DNA of 29,264 bases from Roseomonas xinghualingensis (GTDB lineage: Bacteria > Pseudomonadota > Alphaproteobacteria > Acetobacterales > Acetobacteraceae). Location: assembly GCF_025791835.1 (NCBI RefSeq), contig NZ_JAOXLP010000034.1, positions 1 to 29,264 of the forward strand. Direction: 5' to 3'. The position numbers and the translations under genes were made by a program. The notes beneath the pieces are model-generated. The model saw only the letters and a list, made by a program, of their open reading frames with translations. It did not search any database and was not told the DNA's origin. Shown here piece by piece: positions 22,971-29,264 of this stretch; positions within the stretch are counted from its first letter, which is position 1; the number at the start of each line of letters is the position of its first letter.

Positions 22971-24136
22971 CAGATCATCTCCTCATAGAGCGCGGCAGCC
23001 GCCGCGGCGTCCAGCGCACGGGGATTGCCCTTGGTGGCGGCACTCAGTTGCGCCTGTCTTGCCAACTCGGGGACCATCGAGGGCTGCACTCCCAGTGCGC
23101 CCAGGCGGGAAGGCATGCCGAAGTGGTCGCGCAAAGCGACGAGATGAGCGATGAGCGCCGCCGCCGCCCGATCATCTGCTTCGTCGGGGCCGGCGATGCC
23201 GATCATCCGGGCGATCCAGGCATAGCGTGCTCCCGCTACCGGCATATTGAACCGCATCACATGCGGGAAGATGACGCCGAGCGAATCCGCATGGGTACAG
23301 TCCGTCAGCGACTCCACCGGTGTGGAGAGCCCGTGGATGGCATCGACTCCCTTGAGGTGGATGCCGTGTCCAGCGAGGTAGCTGGCCAGCATCATCTCCG
23401 AACGCGCCTCGATATCCTTTCCATTCTCCACAGCTCGCCGGATATGGCCGGCCGCGCGGCGCATTGCCTCGGCGCCCACCATGTCGCCCAGCGGGTGGGG
23501 GCGGTTCGAGGTCAGCACACCCAGAGCGTGCATCAACACGTCGATCCCTGTCGCGGCGGTGGCGCGTGGGGGCAGTGTCAGCACCAACTCAGGGTCCAGG
23601 ATGGTGAAAGTGGGACGCAGATGCTCGCTGCGCAGGACCAGCTTGCGGCGCGGTGTCTTCAGCACCGCGCCCAGAGTCGTCTCGCTGCCCGTGCCGGAGG
23701 TAGTCGGAACAGCAACGAAGCGCAGCGGCTCTCGTGGCGCCTCGTGGATGCCTTCGTCGAACAGGCTGTCTAGGGAGCGGCCAGTGAAGCGGCGTAGGCA
23801 GGCGCCCTTCACAGCGTCGATGGTGCTGCCGCCTCCCAGCGCCACGACTGAGTCGCAGGCTTCTGTCTCCCAGAGGGAGTGGATTGCCTCCACCTCAGCC
23901 TCCCGGGGGTTAGGACTGACGCCTGTATAGGTTGAGACATGGAGCCCTGCTGCAGCGAGCAACTCGGCGACGCGGTCGACTAGCCCAGCCGACTTTAGCC
24001 CGGCGTCGGAAGCCAGCACGACACGCGTTGCACCGAGTCTGCGCAGGCGATCGCCGATGCCTGCGATACTCCCGCAGCCGAAGCTTGCTGGATTGGGCCA
24101 GGCAACGCCGAACATCGGGATGTCGTGAACGGCCAT
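22970..24136 (-). CDS. Iron-containing alcohol dehydrogenase (type III)
   Basis: A 388-residue group III metal-dependent dehydrogenase. The start is the ATG at 24136 (MAVHDIPMFG), with GGAGGAAG seven bases upstream; longer readings cross the divergent promoter. The NAD-binding motif is GGGSTIDAVKG (101-111). All four expected metal ligands are in place: D199 and H203 in GIDVLMHA, H268 in AIHGLS and H282 in THADSLG. PTTSGTGSE (144-152) is also typical. Members oxidise alcohols or reduce aldehydes and maleylacetate-type ketones. It is first in a unit with a CoA-transferase and an SDR, and divergent from an acyl-CoA ligase. Oxidation of an alcohol to a pathway aldehyde/acid is plausible but not proven. 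Confidence 0.9.
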   Translation of the reverse strand: MAVHDIPMFGVAWPNPASFGCGSIAGIGDRLRRLGATRVVLASDAGLKSAGLVDRVAELLAAAGLHVSTYTGVSPNPREAEVEAIHSLWETEACDSVVALGGGSTIDAVKGACLRRFTGRSLDSLFDEGIHEAPREPLRFVAVPTTSGTGSETTLGAVLKTPRRKLVLRSEHLRPTFTILDPELVLTLPPRATAATGIDVLMHALGVLTSNRPHPLGDMVGAEAMRRAAGHIRRAVENGKDIEARSEMMLASYLAGHGIHLKGVDAIHGLSTPVESLTDCTHADSLGVIFPHVMRFNMPVAGARYAWIARMIGIAGPDEADDRAAAALIAHLVALRDHFGMPSRLGALGVQPSMVPELARQAQLSAATKGNPRALDAAAAAALYEEMI

Positions 24137-24180
24137 CTGCTTCCTCCGCAACGCCGCGGATGCTTGTTCCCTGCAGCGCT

Positions 24181-24214
24181 TACGATATGATGTAGAACGC
24201 CACGACATATCGTA
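24181..24214. promoter_or_regulatory. Inverted-repeat operator between divergent genes
   Basis: TACGATATG (24181-24189) and CATATCGTA (24206-24214) are perfect inverted repeats separated by 16 bases, giving 25 bases centre to centre. They stand between the alcohol dehydrogenase (minus) and the ligase (plus), 45 bases from each start. The AT-rich arms contrast with the GC-rich surroundings. This is a different sequence from the TGACTTnnAAGTCA operator, so a second regulator is implied. Confidence 0.55.
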
Positions 24215-24219
24215 GTCAA

Positions 24220-24237
24220 GGCGCCACGAATGGCGCC
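24220..24237 (+). promoter_or_regulatory. Leader hairpin ahead of the second acyl-CoA ligase
   Basis: GGCGCCA-CGAA-TGGCGCC, a perfect seven-base stem with a tetraloop, ends eight bases before the GGAGG ribosome site (24245-24249) of the ligase. It could stabilise the 5' end or modulate initiation. Confidence 0.4.
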
Positions 24238-24259
24238 AGGAAATGGAGGAACAGCGCTG

Positions 24260-25837
24260 ATGAGCGAGCACCACCGCACGCCATCGGTCTATGAGAGCGG
24301 CACCGTCGGTGACATGATCGTAACGCTGCTGGACCGCTATCCGGATCGCGTCGCTTTCATCGACGGTGCCCGCTACTTCACCTATCGCGAGACGCGCGAG
24401 GGGATCAGCCGCGCCATTCAGCAGTTGCGCGCTCTCGGGCTGCGGAAGGGAGACACGGTGGTGCAGCTCTCCGGCAACCGGCCAGAGGTATTCTTCGTCA
24501 CCGCCGCAGTCTACCTGCTTGGGCTGCGTTCTGTGACATTGCAGGCGATGGGTGGGATCGAGGACCACGCCTATATCGTCGAACACGCCGAAACACGGCT
24601 GATGCTCGCTGATCCGGCCTATGTTGAACGCATCCAGGCGCTGCGCGAGCGCCTGCCGGGCGTTCCCCACTGGTACCTGCATGATACGGGCGGCGACCTT
24701 CCAAGTTTCTGGGAGGAGGCATTCCGCTTCGATCCCGCGCCGCTGCCATCGGAGGCAACGGCGGAGGATGTGATTCGCCTCGCCTATACCGGTGGCACGA
24801 CCGGCCGGCCAAAGGGCGTGATGCTCCCCGGCCGCTCGGTGGTGACGCAAACCCTCTTGCTGATGGCCGGGCGCGCATGGAGCGATGCGCCGCGCTTCCT
24901 GTGCCCGACGCCCATCTCCCATGGCGCTGGAGCGACGCTGATCCCGGTCTTGTGGCGTGGGGGGACGATCATCCTGCAGAAGGGCTTTGATCCGGACGCC
25001 TTTCTGGATGCCATGGAGGAGCACGACGCCAACGCGACCTTCCTGGTTCCCACCATGGTTTATAAGCTGCTAGATCACCCCCGCACGCGGCGCACCGACT
25101 TCTCGCGCATGGAGACGTTGATGTATGGCGCGGCTCCCATGTCGCCGGCGCGCATCCGTGAGGGGCTGGAGGTGTTCGGCCCCATCCTGCAACAGGGCTA
25201 CGGCCAGACGGAGGCCCCGAGCGCCATCCTTACCCTCTCGCGGCAGGACCATCTGGATGCAGATGAGCGCATCCTCTCCTCGGCCGGGAAGCCATATCCG
25301 GGAATCGCTGTCCGCCTGCTCGACGATAAGGACGAGGAGGTTCCGCAAGGCATGGTCGGTGAGATCTGCGTTCGAGGCCCGCTGGTCATGGCCGGCTATC
25401 TGAAGCAGCCGGAGCTGACCGCAGAGGTGCTGCGCAATGGCTGGTTGCACACCGGCGACATGGCCTATCGTGACGAGCGCGGCTTCTTCTTCATCGTGGA
25501 CCGCAAGAAAGACATGGTCATCTCCGGCGGCTTCAACGTCTATCCCAAGGAGGTGGAGGACGTGCTGACGGCACACCCCGCCGTCTCCGCCGCGGCCGTC
25601 ATCGGCGTGCCCGATGCCAAATGGGGGGAGGCAGTGAAGGCCATCGTGGTGCGCCGCCCCGGCATGGAAGTCTCCGCTGCCGAACTGTCCCGCTATGTGA
25701 AGGACCGCAAGGGCGCGGTGGCGGCGCCAAAGACGGTGGACTTCGTGGAACAATTGCCACTGACGGCACTGGGCAAGCCCGACAAGAAGGCACTGCGCGC
25801 GCCCTACTGGGAGGGCGAGGCGCGCGGTGTAGGCTGA
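24260..25837 (+). CDS. AMP-forming acyl-CoA ligase (ANL family)
   Basis: A 525-residue adenylate-forming ligase. The start is the ATG at 24260, ten bases after GGAGG, giving MSEHHRTPSVYESG; an earlier ATG at 24230 is buried in the leader hairpin. Motifs: TGGTTGRPKG (177-186), YGQTE (314-318), GWLHTGDMAYRDERGFFFIV (about 393-412) with a standard TGD, DRKKDMVISGGFNVYPKEVE, and catalytic Lys506 in LTALGKPDKKALR. It differs from the first ligase (5035-6555) in all variable parts and keeps the canonical TGD, so the two probably act on different acids. It is divergent from the alcohol dehydrogenase and convergent with the MDR-family reductase, whose stop is only eight bases away. Confidence 0.92.
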   Translation: MSEHHRTPSVYESGTVGDMIVTLLDRYPDRVAFIDGARYFTYRETREGISRAIQQLRALGLRKGDTVVQLSGNRPEVFFVTAAVYLLGLRSVTLQAMGGIEDHAYIVEHAETRLMLADPAYVERIQALRERLPGVPHWYLHDTGGDLPSFWEEAFRFDPAPLPSEATAEDVIRLAYTGGTTGRPKGVMLPGRSVVTQTLLLMAGRAWSDAPRFLCPTPISHGAGATLIPVLWRGGTIILQKGFDPDAFLDAMEEHDANATFLVPTMVYKLLDHPRTRRTDFSRMETLMYGAAPMSPARIREGLEVFGPILQQGYGQTEAPSAILTLSRQDHLDADERILSSAGKPYPGIAVRLLDDKDEEVPQGMVGEICVRGPLVMAGYLKQPELTAEVLRNGWLHTGDMAYRDERGFFFIVDRKKDMVISGGFNVYPKEVEDVLTAHPAVSAAAVIGVPDAKWGEAVKAIVVRRPGMEVSAAELSRYVKDRKGAVAAPKTVDFVEQLPLTALGKPDKKALRAPYWEGEARGVG

Positions 25838-25845
25838 GACGCGGG

Positions 25846-26817
25846 TCAGGGCAGGAGCAGGATCTTCCCGAAATGGCGGTTGGCCCGCATATGGGCCAGC
25901 GCCTCCAGTGCCTGGTCCAGCGGAAATTCCGCCGCGATCGGCAGACTCAGGCGGCCAGCCTCCAGGGCGCCCCAGAGATCGGCGCGCATGCGCCGGTTGA
26001 TCTCGCGCACCTCCTCCGTGCTGCGTGTGCGAAAGGTGACGCCGGTATAGGTGATGCGGCGCAGGGCGTGCAGATCGAAGTCGAAAGGTGCCAGGCGGCC
26101 GCCCAGGCGGCCGACATTGACGATGCGGCCCAGAATGGCGGTGGCACGCAGATTAGCGTTCATCATCGGGCCGGAAACCTGGTCCACAATCAGATCCACC
26201 CCATCGCCACCCGTTGCGGCTAGGACGACGTCGGGCCAGCCGGGATCGCTGCTGTCCACCGCCAGATGGGCGCCGAACTCCGTCAGCCGTGCGCGCCGTC
26301 CGGGATTGGTGGAGGTGCCGATCACGAGCCGCGCACCCATTTCCCTGGCGATCTGCAATGCCATCAACCCGACACCGCTGCTTGCGCCCTGGACCAGCAC
26401 AGCCTGACCTCGCTCAAGCCGACCGTTGGTGACGACGGCGTCATGCATCGTCTGCAGAGCGACAGGCAGGGTCGCGGCTTGCGAAAAGCTCATATTGCTG
26501 TCAGGAATCTTCGATGCGCGGCCGTAGTCAGTGACTGCATATTCGGCATACCCGCCGGCGCCAGAACACATCACGCGGTCGCCGGGCGCGAACTCCGCCA
26601 CCTCAGCCCCGACCGCTTGGACTTCGCCTGCCCATTCGAGACCGAGAACGGTCCCGGCGCCGCCCTGCTTGCCATGCGCATGGCCTGCCGCAACGCCGAT
26701 ATCGGCACGGTTCAATCCCGCTGCGCGCACGCGCACCAGTACCTCCGAAGGGCCCGGTTTTGGAACCGGCACCTCCCGAAGCGAGGGGCCTTGCTCGGTG
26801 ACGACGATGGCCTTCAT
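25846..26817 (-). CDS. Quinone oxidoreductase-type MDR protein
   Basis: A 323-residue medium-chain dehydrogenase/reductase of the zinc-independent quinone oxidoreductase branch. MKAIVVTEQGPSLREVPVPK opens the GroES-like domain (1-125), followed by the NADPH-binding motif VQGASSGVGLMALQIA (142-157). No catalytic or structural zinc cysteine cluster is present. The end (HMRANRHFGKILLLP) is standard for the family. I take the ATG at 26817, with AAGGAAACG upstream; longer readings lack family similarity. Such enzymes reduce quinones or conjugated enones, and some reduce enoyl thioesters. It is convergent with the second ligase. Confidence 0.88.
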   Translation of the reverse strand: MKAIVVTEQGPSLREVPVPKPGPSEVLVRVRAAGLNRADIGVAAGHAHGKQGGAGTVLGLEWAGEVQAVGAEVAEFAPGDRVMCSGAGGYAEYAVTDYGRASKIPDSNMSFSQAATLPVALQTMHDAVVTNGRLERGQAVLVQGASSGVGLMALQIAREMGARLVIGTSTNPGRRARLTEFGAHLAVDSSDPGWPDVVLAATGGDGVDLIVDQVSGPMMNANLRATAILGRIVNVGRLGGRLAPFDFDLHALRRITYTGVTFRTRSTEEVREINRRMRADLWGALEAGRLSLPIAAEFPLDQALEALAHMRANRHFGKILLLP

Positions 26818-27020
26818 GTCCGTTTCCTTCGATGAGCCGTTAGTCGGCGACATTTGCTGGGTTCGCCCCGCCCGGCGGCGCGCAGGAAGCGCCGTGATCC
26901 AGATGCAGCAGCAGGATGCGGCGGGGCCGTGCCGAGTCCCCTGGATATGCAAGCCGCGCCGGCAGGTGGCCCGCGATCTCGTCAGGCAGCTTGGCCGCGT
27001 CGCGCTACGACGTCCTTCAG

Positions 27021-27140
27021 CTTCATAGAGCGATGTCCACGCCGACGCCATCCATCCCGATGTGGAGAATCCGCTTCACGTGGTCTCCCATGAACCAAGG
27101 AAGACGCCCATGTAAATTTCCGTTGAAACGTTTCTGGGGA
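27021..27140 (-). pseudogene. C-terminal gene remnant, possibly M19 dipeptidase-like
   Basis: From about 27140 the minus strand reads RFNGNLHGRLPWFMGDHVKR and then ILHIGMDGVGVDIAL before a stop at 27021-27023. It looks like real protein and recalls the (D)HIxxxxxxxGxDHVGIGxDF segment of membrane dipeptidases (family M19), with the metal-binding part altered. No start codon or upstream continuation is visible. The family suggestion is weak. Confidence 0.3.
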
Positions 27141-27181
27141 GCGGCGTAGCTTGCGTCGAACAATAAGGATTGGGAGGGATC

Positions 27182-27373
27182 GTGACGGTGCAGTGGGTGG
27201 CATCCGCAGAATGCAAGAGATCAGCTGACTGGAACGAGCATTTTGCCGCTCATTATCCTTTAGTCCCTAACGCGGATTTCGCGGTAGTGACCTTCCGATC
27301 GGCAATGTCACGGAGCCCTTCGATACAGGGAATGTGCAGCCATGGGCGGCTTCAGTCACGACATGCAGTTTAG
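27182..27373 (+). CDS. Small hypothetical ORF, possible
   Basis: A 63-codon frame from a GTG at 27182 with a good GGGAGG ribosome site four bases upstream. Part of it (ADWNEHFAAHYPLVPNADFA) reads like genuine protein. It has no family motif that I recognise, ends just ahead of the SDR gene, and lies in DNA less GC-rich than its neighbours. It may be the 5' end of a truncated gene. Confidence 0.3.
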   Translation: MTVQWVASAECKRSADWNEHFAAHYPLVPNADFAVVTFRSAMSRSPSIQGMCSHGRLQSRHAV

Positions 27374-27409
27374 ACACCATCACTGCATGCCAAACGGTAT
27401 GGGCCATCG

Positions 27410-28303
27410 ATGAATCATGAGACGAGAGCGACAACCGTGGATGTGCCGGGTGTGAACCACGCTCTCACTGTCCCGGATCCGAGCCGGCAAGTTCATCCGG
27501 AAACACTGGGACGCGGCCCACGTTCAGCTCGCTTGGCTGGGCGTCGCATACTAGTTGTGGGCGCCGGGCAACGTACAACGATTGATCCCAGTCCCCCGAT
27601 GGGCAACGGGCGAGCCATGTCCGTCCTCTTCGCGCGAGAGGGCGCTTTGGTTGGATGTTTGGATCTCGTGTCAGAAGCGGCGGACGAGACTTGCCGTATC
27701 ATCGCTGCAGAAGATGGGCGGGCCGTACCATTGGTCGCAGATGTCGCCGATCCGGCTGCGATCGCGCGCGCTGTGGCAGAGGCTACGGAGAAGTTGGGCG
27801 GCCTGGACGGGATGGTGCTGAACGTGGGGATATCCTGCAGGAAACGGCTGGATGACCTGACGCCGGAGGATTGGGACCGCGACTACGCCATCAATGTGCG
27901 AAGCCACATGATCTTCGCTCAGAGGGCAATGCGGGTCATGTCCCCTGGCGGCTCGATCGTGCTGATCTCCTCGCTAGCCAGCCAGCGTGCTACCTCACGA
28001 AATCCCGCCTATGAATCGTCCAAGGCGGCACAGGTGGCCCTCGCACGGAGCATAGCCCGCGCCGGCGAGCCTCAGGGAATCCGCTGCAATTCCATTGCGC
28101 CCGGCCTCATGGACACGCCCATGGGCCGCGATGCCAGCCGCGCACGGGCGGATCGCGCGGCGCAGGTCCCATTCGGCCGGCAGGGAACAGGTTGGGAAGT
28201 GGCTTACGCGGCGCTCTTCCTGATTTCTAACGAAGCATCCTATGTCAACGGACACTGCCTGCTAGTGGATGGCGGGCTTGGCGTTGGGATCACGCGGAAC
28301 TGA
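27410..28303 (+). CDS. SDR-family oxidoreductase with extended cofactor loop and N-terminal tail
   Basis: A 297-residue short-chain dehydrogenase. The cofactor motif is unusual: VVGAGQRTTIDPSPPMGNGR (49-68), about ten residues longer than the standard TGxxxGxG turn. Other motifs: NVG (138-140), catalytic Ser188 in LISSLAS, and YESSK with Tyr201 and Lys205. The C-terminal block GTGWEVAYAALFLISNEASY and VDGG are normal. About 40 residues precede the first strand, longer than usual. The ATG at 27410 has no good ribosome site, so the true start may be internal (several GTG codons follow). The gene stands alone next to an IS element, and its relative is the SDR at 21058-21900. Confidence 0.85.
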   Translation: MNHETRATTVDVPGVNHALTVPDPSRQVHPETLGRGPRSARLAGRRILVVGAGQRTTIDPSPPMGNGRAMSVLFAREGALVGCLDLVSEAADETCRIIAAEDGRAVPLVADVADPAAIARAVAEATEKLGGLDGMVLNVGISCRKRLDDLTPEDWDRDYAINVRSHMIFAQRAMRVMSPGGSIVLISSLASQRATSRNPAYESSKAAQVALARSIARAGEPQGIRCNSIAPGLMDTPMGRDASRARADRAAQVPFGRQGTGWEVAYAALFLISNEASYVNGHCLLVDGGLGVGITRN

Positions 28304-28305
28304 CA

Positions 28306-28324
28306 GCGCATGGCGGTGATGCGC
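28306..28324 (+). terminator. Possible hairpin after the last SDR gene
   Basis: GCGCAT (28306-28311) and ATGCGC (28319-28324) pair across a seven-base loop, three bases past the stop codon. It is a short stem without a T tract, so only weak support for termination. Confidence 0.3.
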
Positions 28325-28437
28325 CGCCGCAGCGTGGTGCGCGGATTGCAGGGCGCTGTTGCGTAGATACTGCTGGATGCGCGCGGAAGCACTGAATGGC
28401 ATTGTGACATTGTTTGATGACTAGGTAGGGGCCTCAT

Positions 28438-29192
28438 TTAGGACCACTCTGTGATGGTGGCGATGAGGGCGAGGCTGGCCAGGAAGTTCCGGGCCAGCCG
28501 GTCGTATCGTGTGGCCAATCTCCGCCAGTTCTTGAGGCGGCAGAACAAGCGCTCGATGACGTTGCGGCGCTTATAGGCTCGTCGGTCGAGTGGATAGGGC
28601 ACGGTGCGGGTCGCGGTGGAGGGGATGATGGCCTTGATGCGCCCCTTTTTCAGCCAGCGGCGCAGGCTGTCTGCGTCGTAGGCCTTGTCCGCGATGAGGC
28701 GTCGGGGTCGCGCCACGGCCTGGAGCAGTGGCAGGGCCATGGTGATGTCGGCGACGTTGCCGGGCGTCAGTGCGAAGGCGACCGGGCGACCGCGATCATC
28801 GGCCAGGCAATGGATCTTCGAGGTGCGACCGCCGCGCGAGCGCCCGATCGCCTGCGTCCACTCCCCCCTTTTCCGCCCGCGGCAGACCGGTGCGCCTTCA
28901 CGTGAGAGCTGTCGAGGCTGAGTTCCTGAGGTACCTCGCCTGTGGCGGCCACCTTCTCGAACAGGCGCTGCCATAGCCCGCGCTGGGACCAGCGGTTGAA
29001 GCGGTTGTAGATGGTGGTGGGTGGGCCGTACTCGGATGGCACGTCACGCCAGCGGCACCCTGTCTTGAGCACATGCAGAATGCCGCTGATCATCCGCCGA
29101 TCATCGACCCGCGGCTTGCCCGGCCTGCCGCGTGGCAGGTGCGGATCAACGGCCGCCCAGGCCTCATCCGAAAGCCAGAACAGACGCGCCAT
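28438..29192 (-). CDS. IS5-family transposase made by programmed frameshift
   Basis: The first frame starts at the ATG at 29192 (MARLFWLSDEAWAAVDPHLP) and holds the N-terminal domain, TGCRWRDVPSEYGPPTTIYN and the first catalytic Asp in LSLDSSHVKAH. The second frame holds RSRGGRTSKIHCLADDRGRP, the second Asp in IADKAYDAD and the Glu in RNVIERLFCRLKNWRR, ending at 28438. The join is at an A4G6 run (28872 down to 28863). A -1 slip there continues GGKGG into EWTQAIGRS and so restores the known protein. All three DDE residues are present, so the enzyme is probably active. Without the slip, only a truncated protein ending at 28767 is made. Confidence 0.85.
28863..28872 (-). other. Slippery frameshift site of the transposase
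   Basis: AAAAGGGGGG on the minus strand, read as GGA AAA GGG GGG in the first frame. A one-base backward slip at the end of the run gives GAG TGG and the second frame. Position and outcome fit the -1 programmed frameshifting known in many IS5-family elements. Confidence 0.6.
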
Positions 29193-29200
29193 CTCCGCCT

Positions 29201-29224
29201 CCTGATCAGCCAAACCCGATCAGG
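29201..29224 (-). repeat. Hairpin overlapping the transposase ribosome site
   Basis: CCTGATC (29201-29207) and GATCAGG (29218-29224) are perfect inverted repeats around a ten-base loop. On the minus strand the second arm runs straight into AGGCGGAG and the ATG at 29192, so folding would partly hide the ribosome site. Such structures in other IS elements block translation from transcripts entering from outside. Confidence 0.5.
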
Positions 29225-29241
29225 AGGTGAAAACGCCAGTA

Positions 29242-29263
29242 AACCCAAAGAGTTGTTTGGGTT
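29242..29263. repeat. Eight-base inverted repeat near the IS end
   Basis: AACCCAAA (29242-29249) and TTTGGGTT (29256-29263) are perfect inverted repeats separated by GAGTTG. They lie at the window edge, upstream of the transposase, and may be a subterminal transposase-binding or regulatory site. Without the rest of the element their role is open. Confidence 0.5.
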
Positions 29264-29264
29264 C

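Larger units (their letters stand above)
26818..27409. other. Intergenic region with a gene remnant and a small ORF
   Basis: About 590 bases between the MDR gene and the last SDR. It contains the remnant at 27021-27140 and the small ORF at 27182-27373, listed separately. From roughly 27100 to 27420 the DNA is visibly less GC-rich than the rest. The stretch 26830-27020 has open frames but nothing I recognise. Confidence 0.5.
28438..29264 (-). mobile_element. IS5-family (IS427-like) insertion sequence, right part cut by window edge
   Basis: The element carries a two-frame DDE transposase on the minus strand. Its 3' end lies close to 28430-28438. I cannot match terminal inverted repeats, because the other end seems to lie at or beyond the window edge. 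Upstream of the transposase start are two inverted repeats (29201-29224 and 29242-29263). This looks like a recent, intact copy, in contrast to the decayed remnants at the left end. Confidence 0.8.

Noticed and set aside
22823..23773. 316-codon plus-strand frame opposite the CoA-transferase and alcohol dehydrogenase
   Set aside because: Antisense shadow; low-complexity Arg/His-rich sequence without motifs.
24137..25024. N-terminal extension of the alcohol dehydrogenase to 684 residues
   Set aside because: It runs through the divergent promoter and antisense through the ligase gene. The ATG at 24136 has a strong ribosome site and gives a full-length family member.
26818..27051. 78-residue N-terminal extension of the MDR protein
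   Set aside because: MKAIVVTE is the usual family start; the upstream part has no similarity to the family.
3612..28434. Eleven-base match GGTAGGGGCCT at 3612 and 28424 as a possible IS end or attachment site
   Set aside because: Too short to be meaningful in 29 kb, and it is not followed by further similarity.

Overview
The window is GC-rich (roughly two thirds G+C). Its gene style fits an alphaproteobacterium, most plausibly Acetobacteraceae of the Roseomonas kind: many Bug/TctC-type solute-binding proteins, ATGA-coupled CoA-metabolism operons and IS5-family elements. The family assignment is inference; no rRNA or tRNA is present to confirm it.

Layout. (1) 1-1484 is an insertion-sequence graveyard: a frameshifted IS5-type transposase tail, two further transposase scraps and an SDR pseudogene trapped between them. 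(2) 1485-2765 is an intact RhlE-like DEAD-box RNA helicase. (3) 2766-4015 is decayed DNA with a frameshifted membrane-protein gene, an IS scrap and one possible small ORF. (4) 4016-12711 (minus) is a compact nine-gene operon: two Bug proteins, a DUF35/OB-fold protein (TTG start, easily missed), a thiolase-fold protein, a crotonase, an SDR, a nitronate-monooxygenase-like flavoprotein, an acyl-CoA ligase and a metallo-beta-lactamase-fold hydrolase. (5) 12712-17776 is the regulatory core: a TetR regulator, three more Bug proteins and an IclR regulator. (6) 17777-21015 (plus) is an acyl-CoA dehydrogenase coupled to an NDP-forming acyl-CoA synthetase. (7) 21058-24136 (minus) encodes an SDR, a class III CoA-transferase and an iron-dependent alcohol dehydrogenase. 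A second AMP-forming ligase diverges from it, followed by a convergent quinone-oxidoreductase-type MDR and another SDR. (8) 28438 to the window end is an IS5-family element with a frameshifted two-frame transposase.

Regions 4-7 together look like a catabolic island for an unidentified carboxylate. Periplasmic Bug proteins would capture it and one of several CoA-activating enzymes would load it. Dehydrogenation (ACAD), hydration (crotonase) and oxidation (SDRs) would follow, and cleavage would be by the thiolase-fold/DUF35 pair. That thiolase has Ser where the nucleophilic Cys belongs, and its DUF35 partner has no zinc-ribbon cysteines, so a retro-aldol type or otherwise non-thiolytic reaction is worth considering.

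The strongest unannotated signal is a shared promoter/operator. TTGACT, a 16-base spacer and TACCAT (or a close match) overlap the palindrome TGACTTnnAAGTCA. This occurs upstream of the nine-gene operon (next to tetR), between tetR and the third Bug gene, and upstream of the acyl-CoA dehydrogenase. It suggests one local regulon, probably controlled by the TetR protein. All functional assignments rest on reading motifs by eye; no database search was run.
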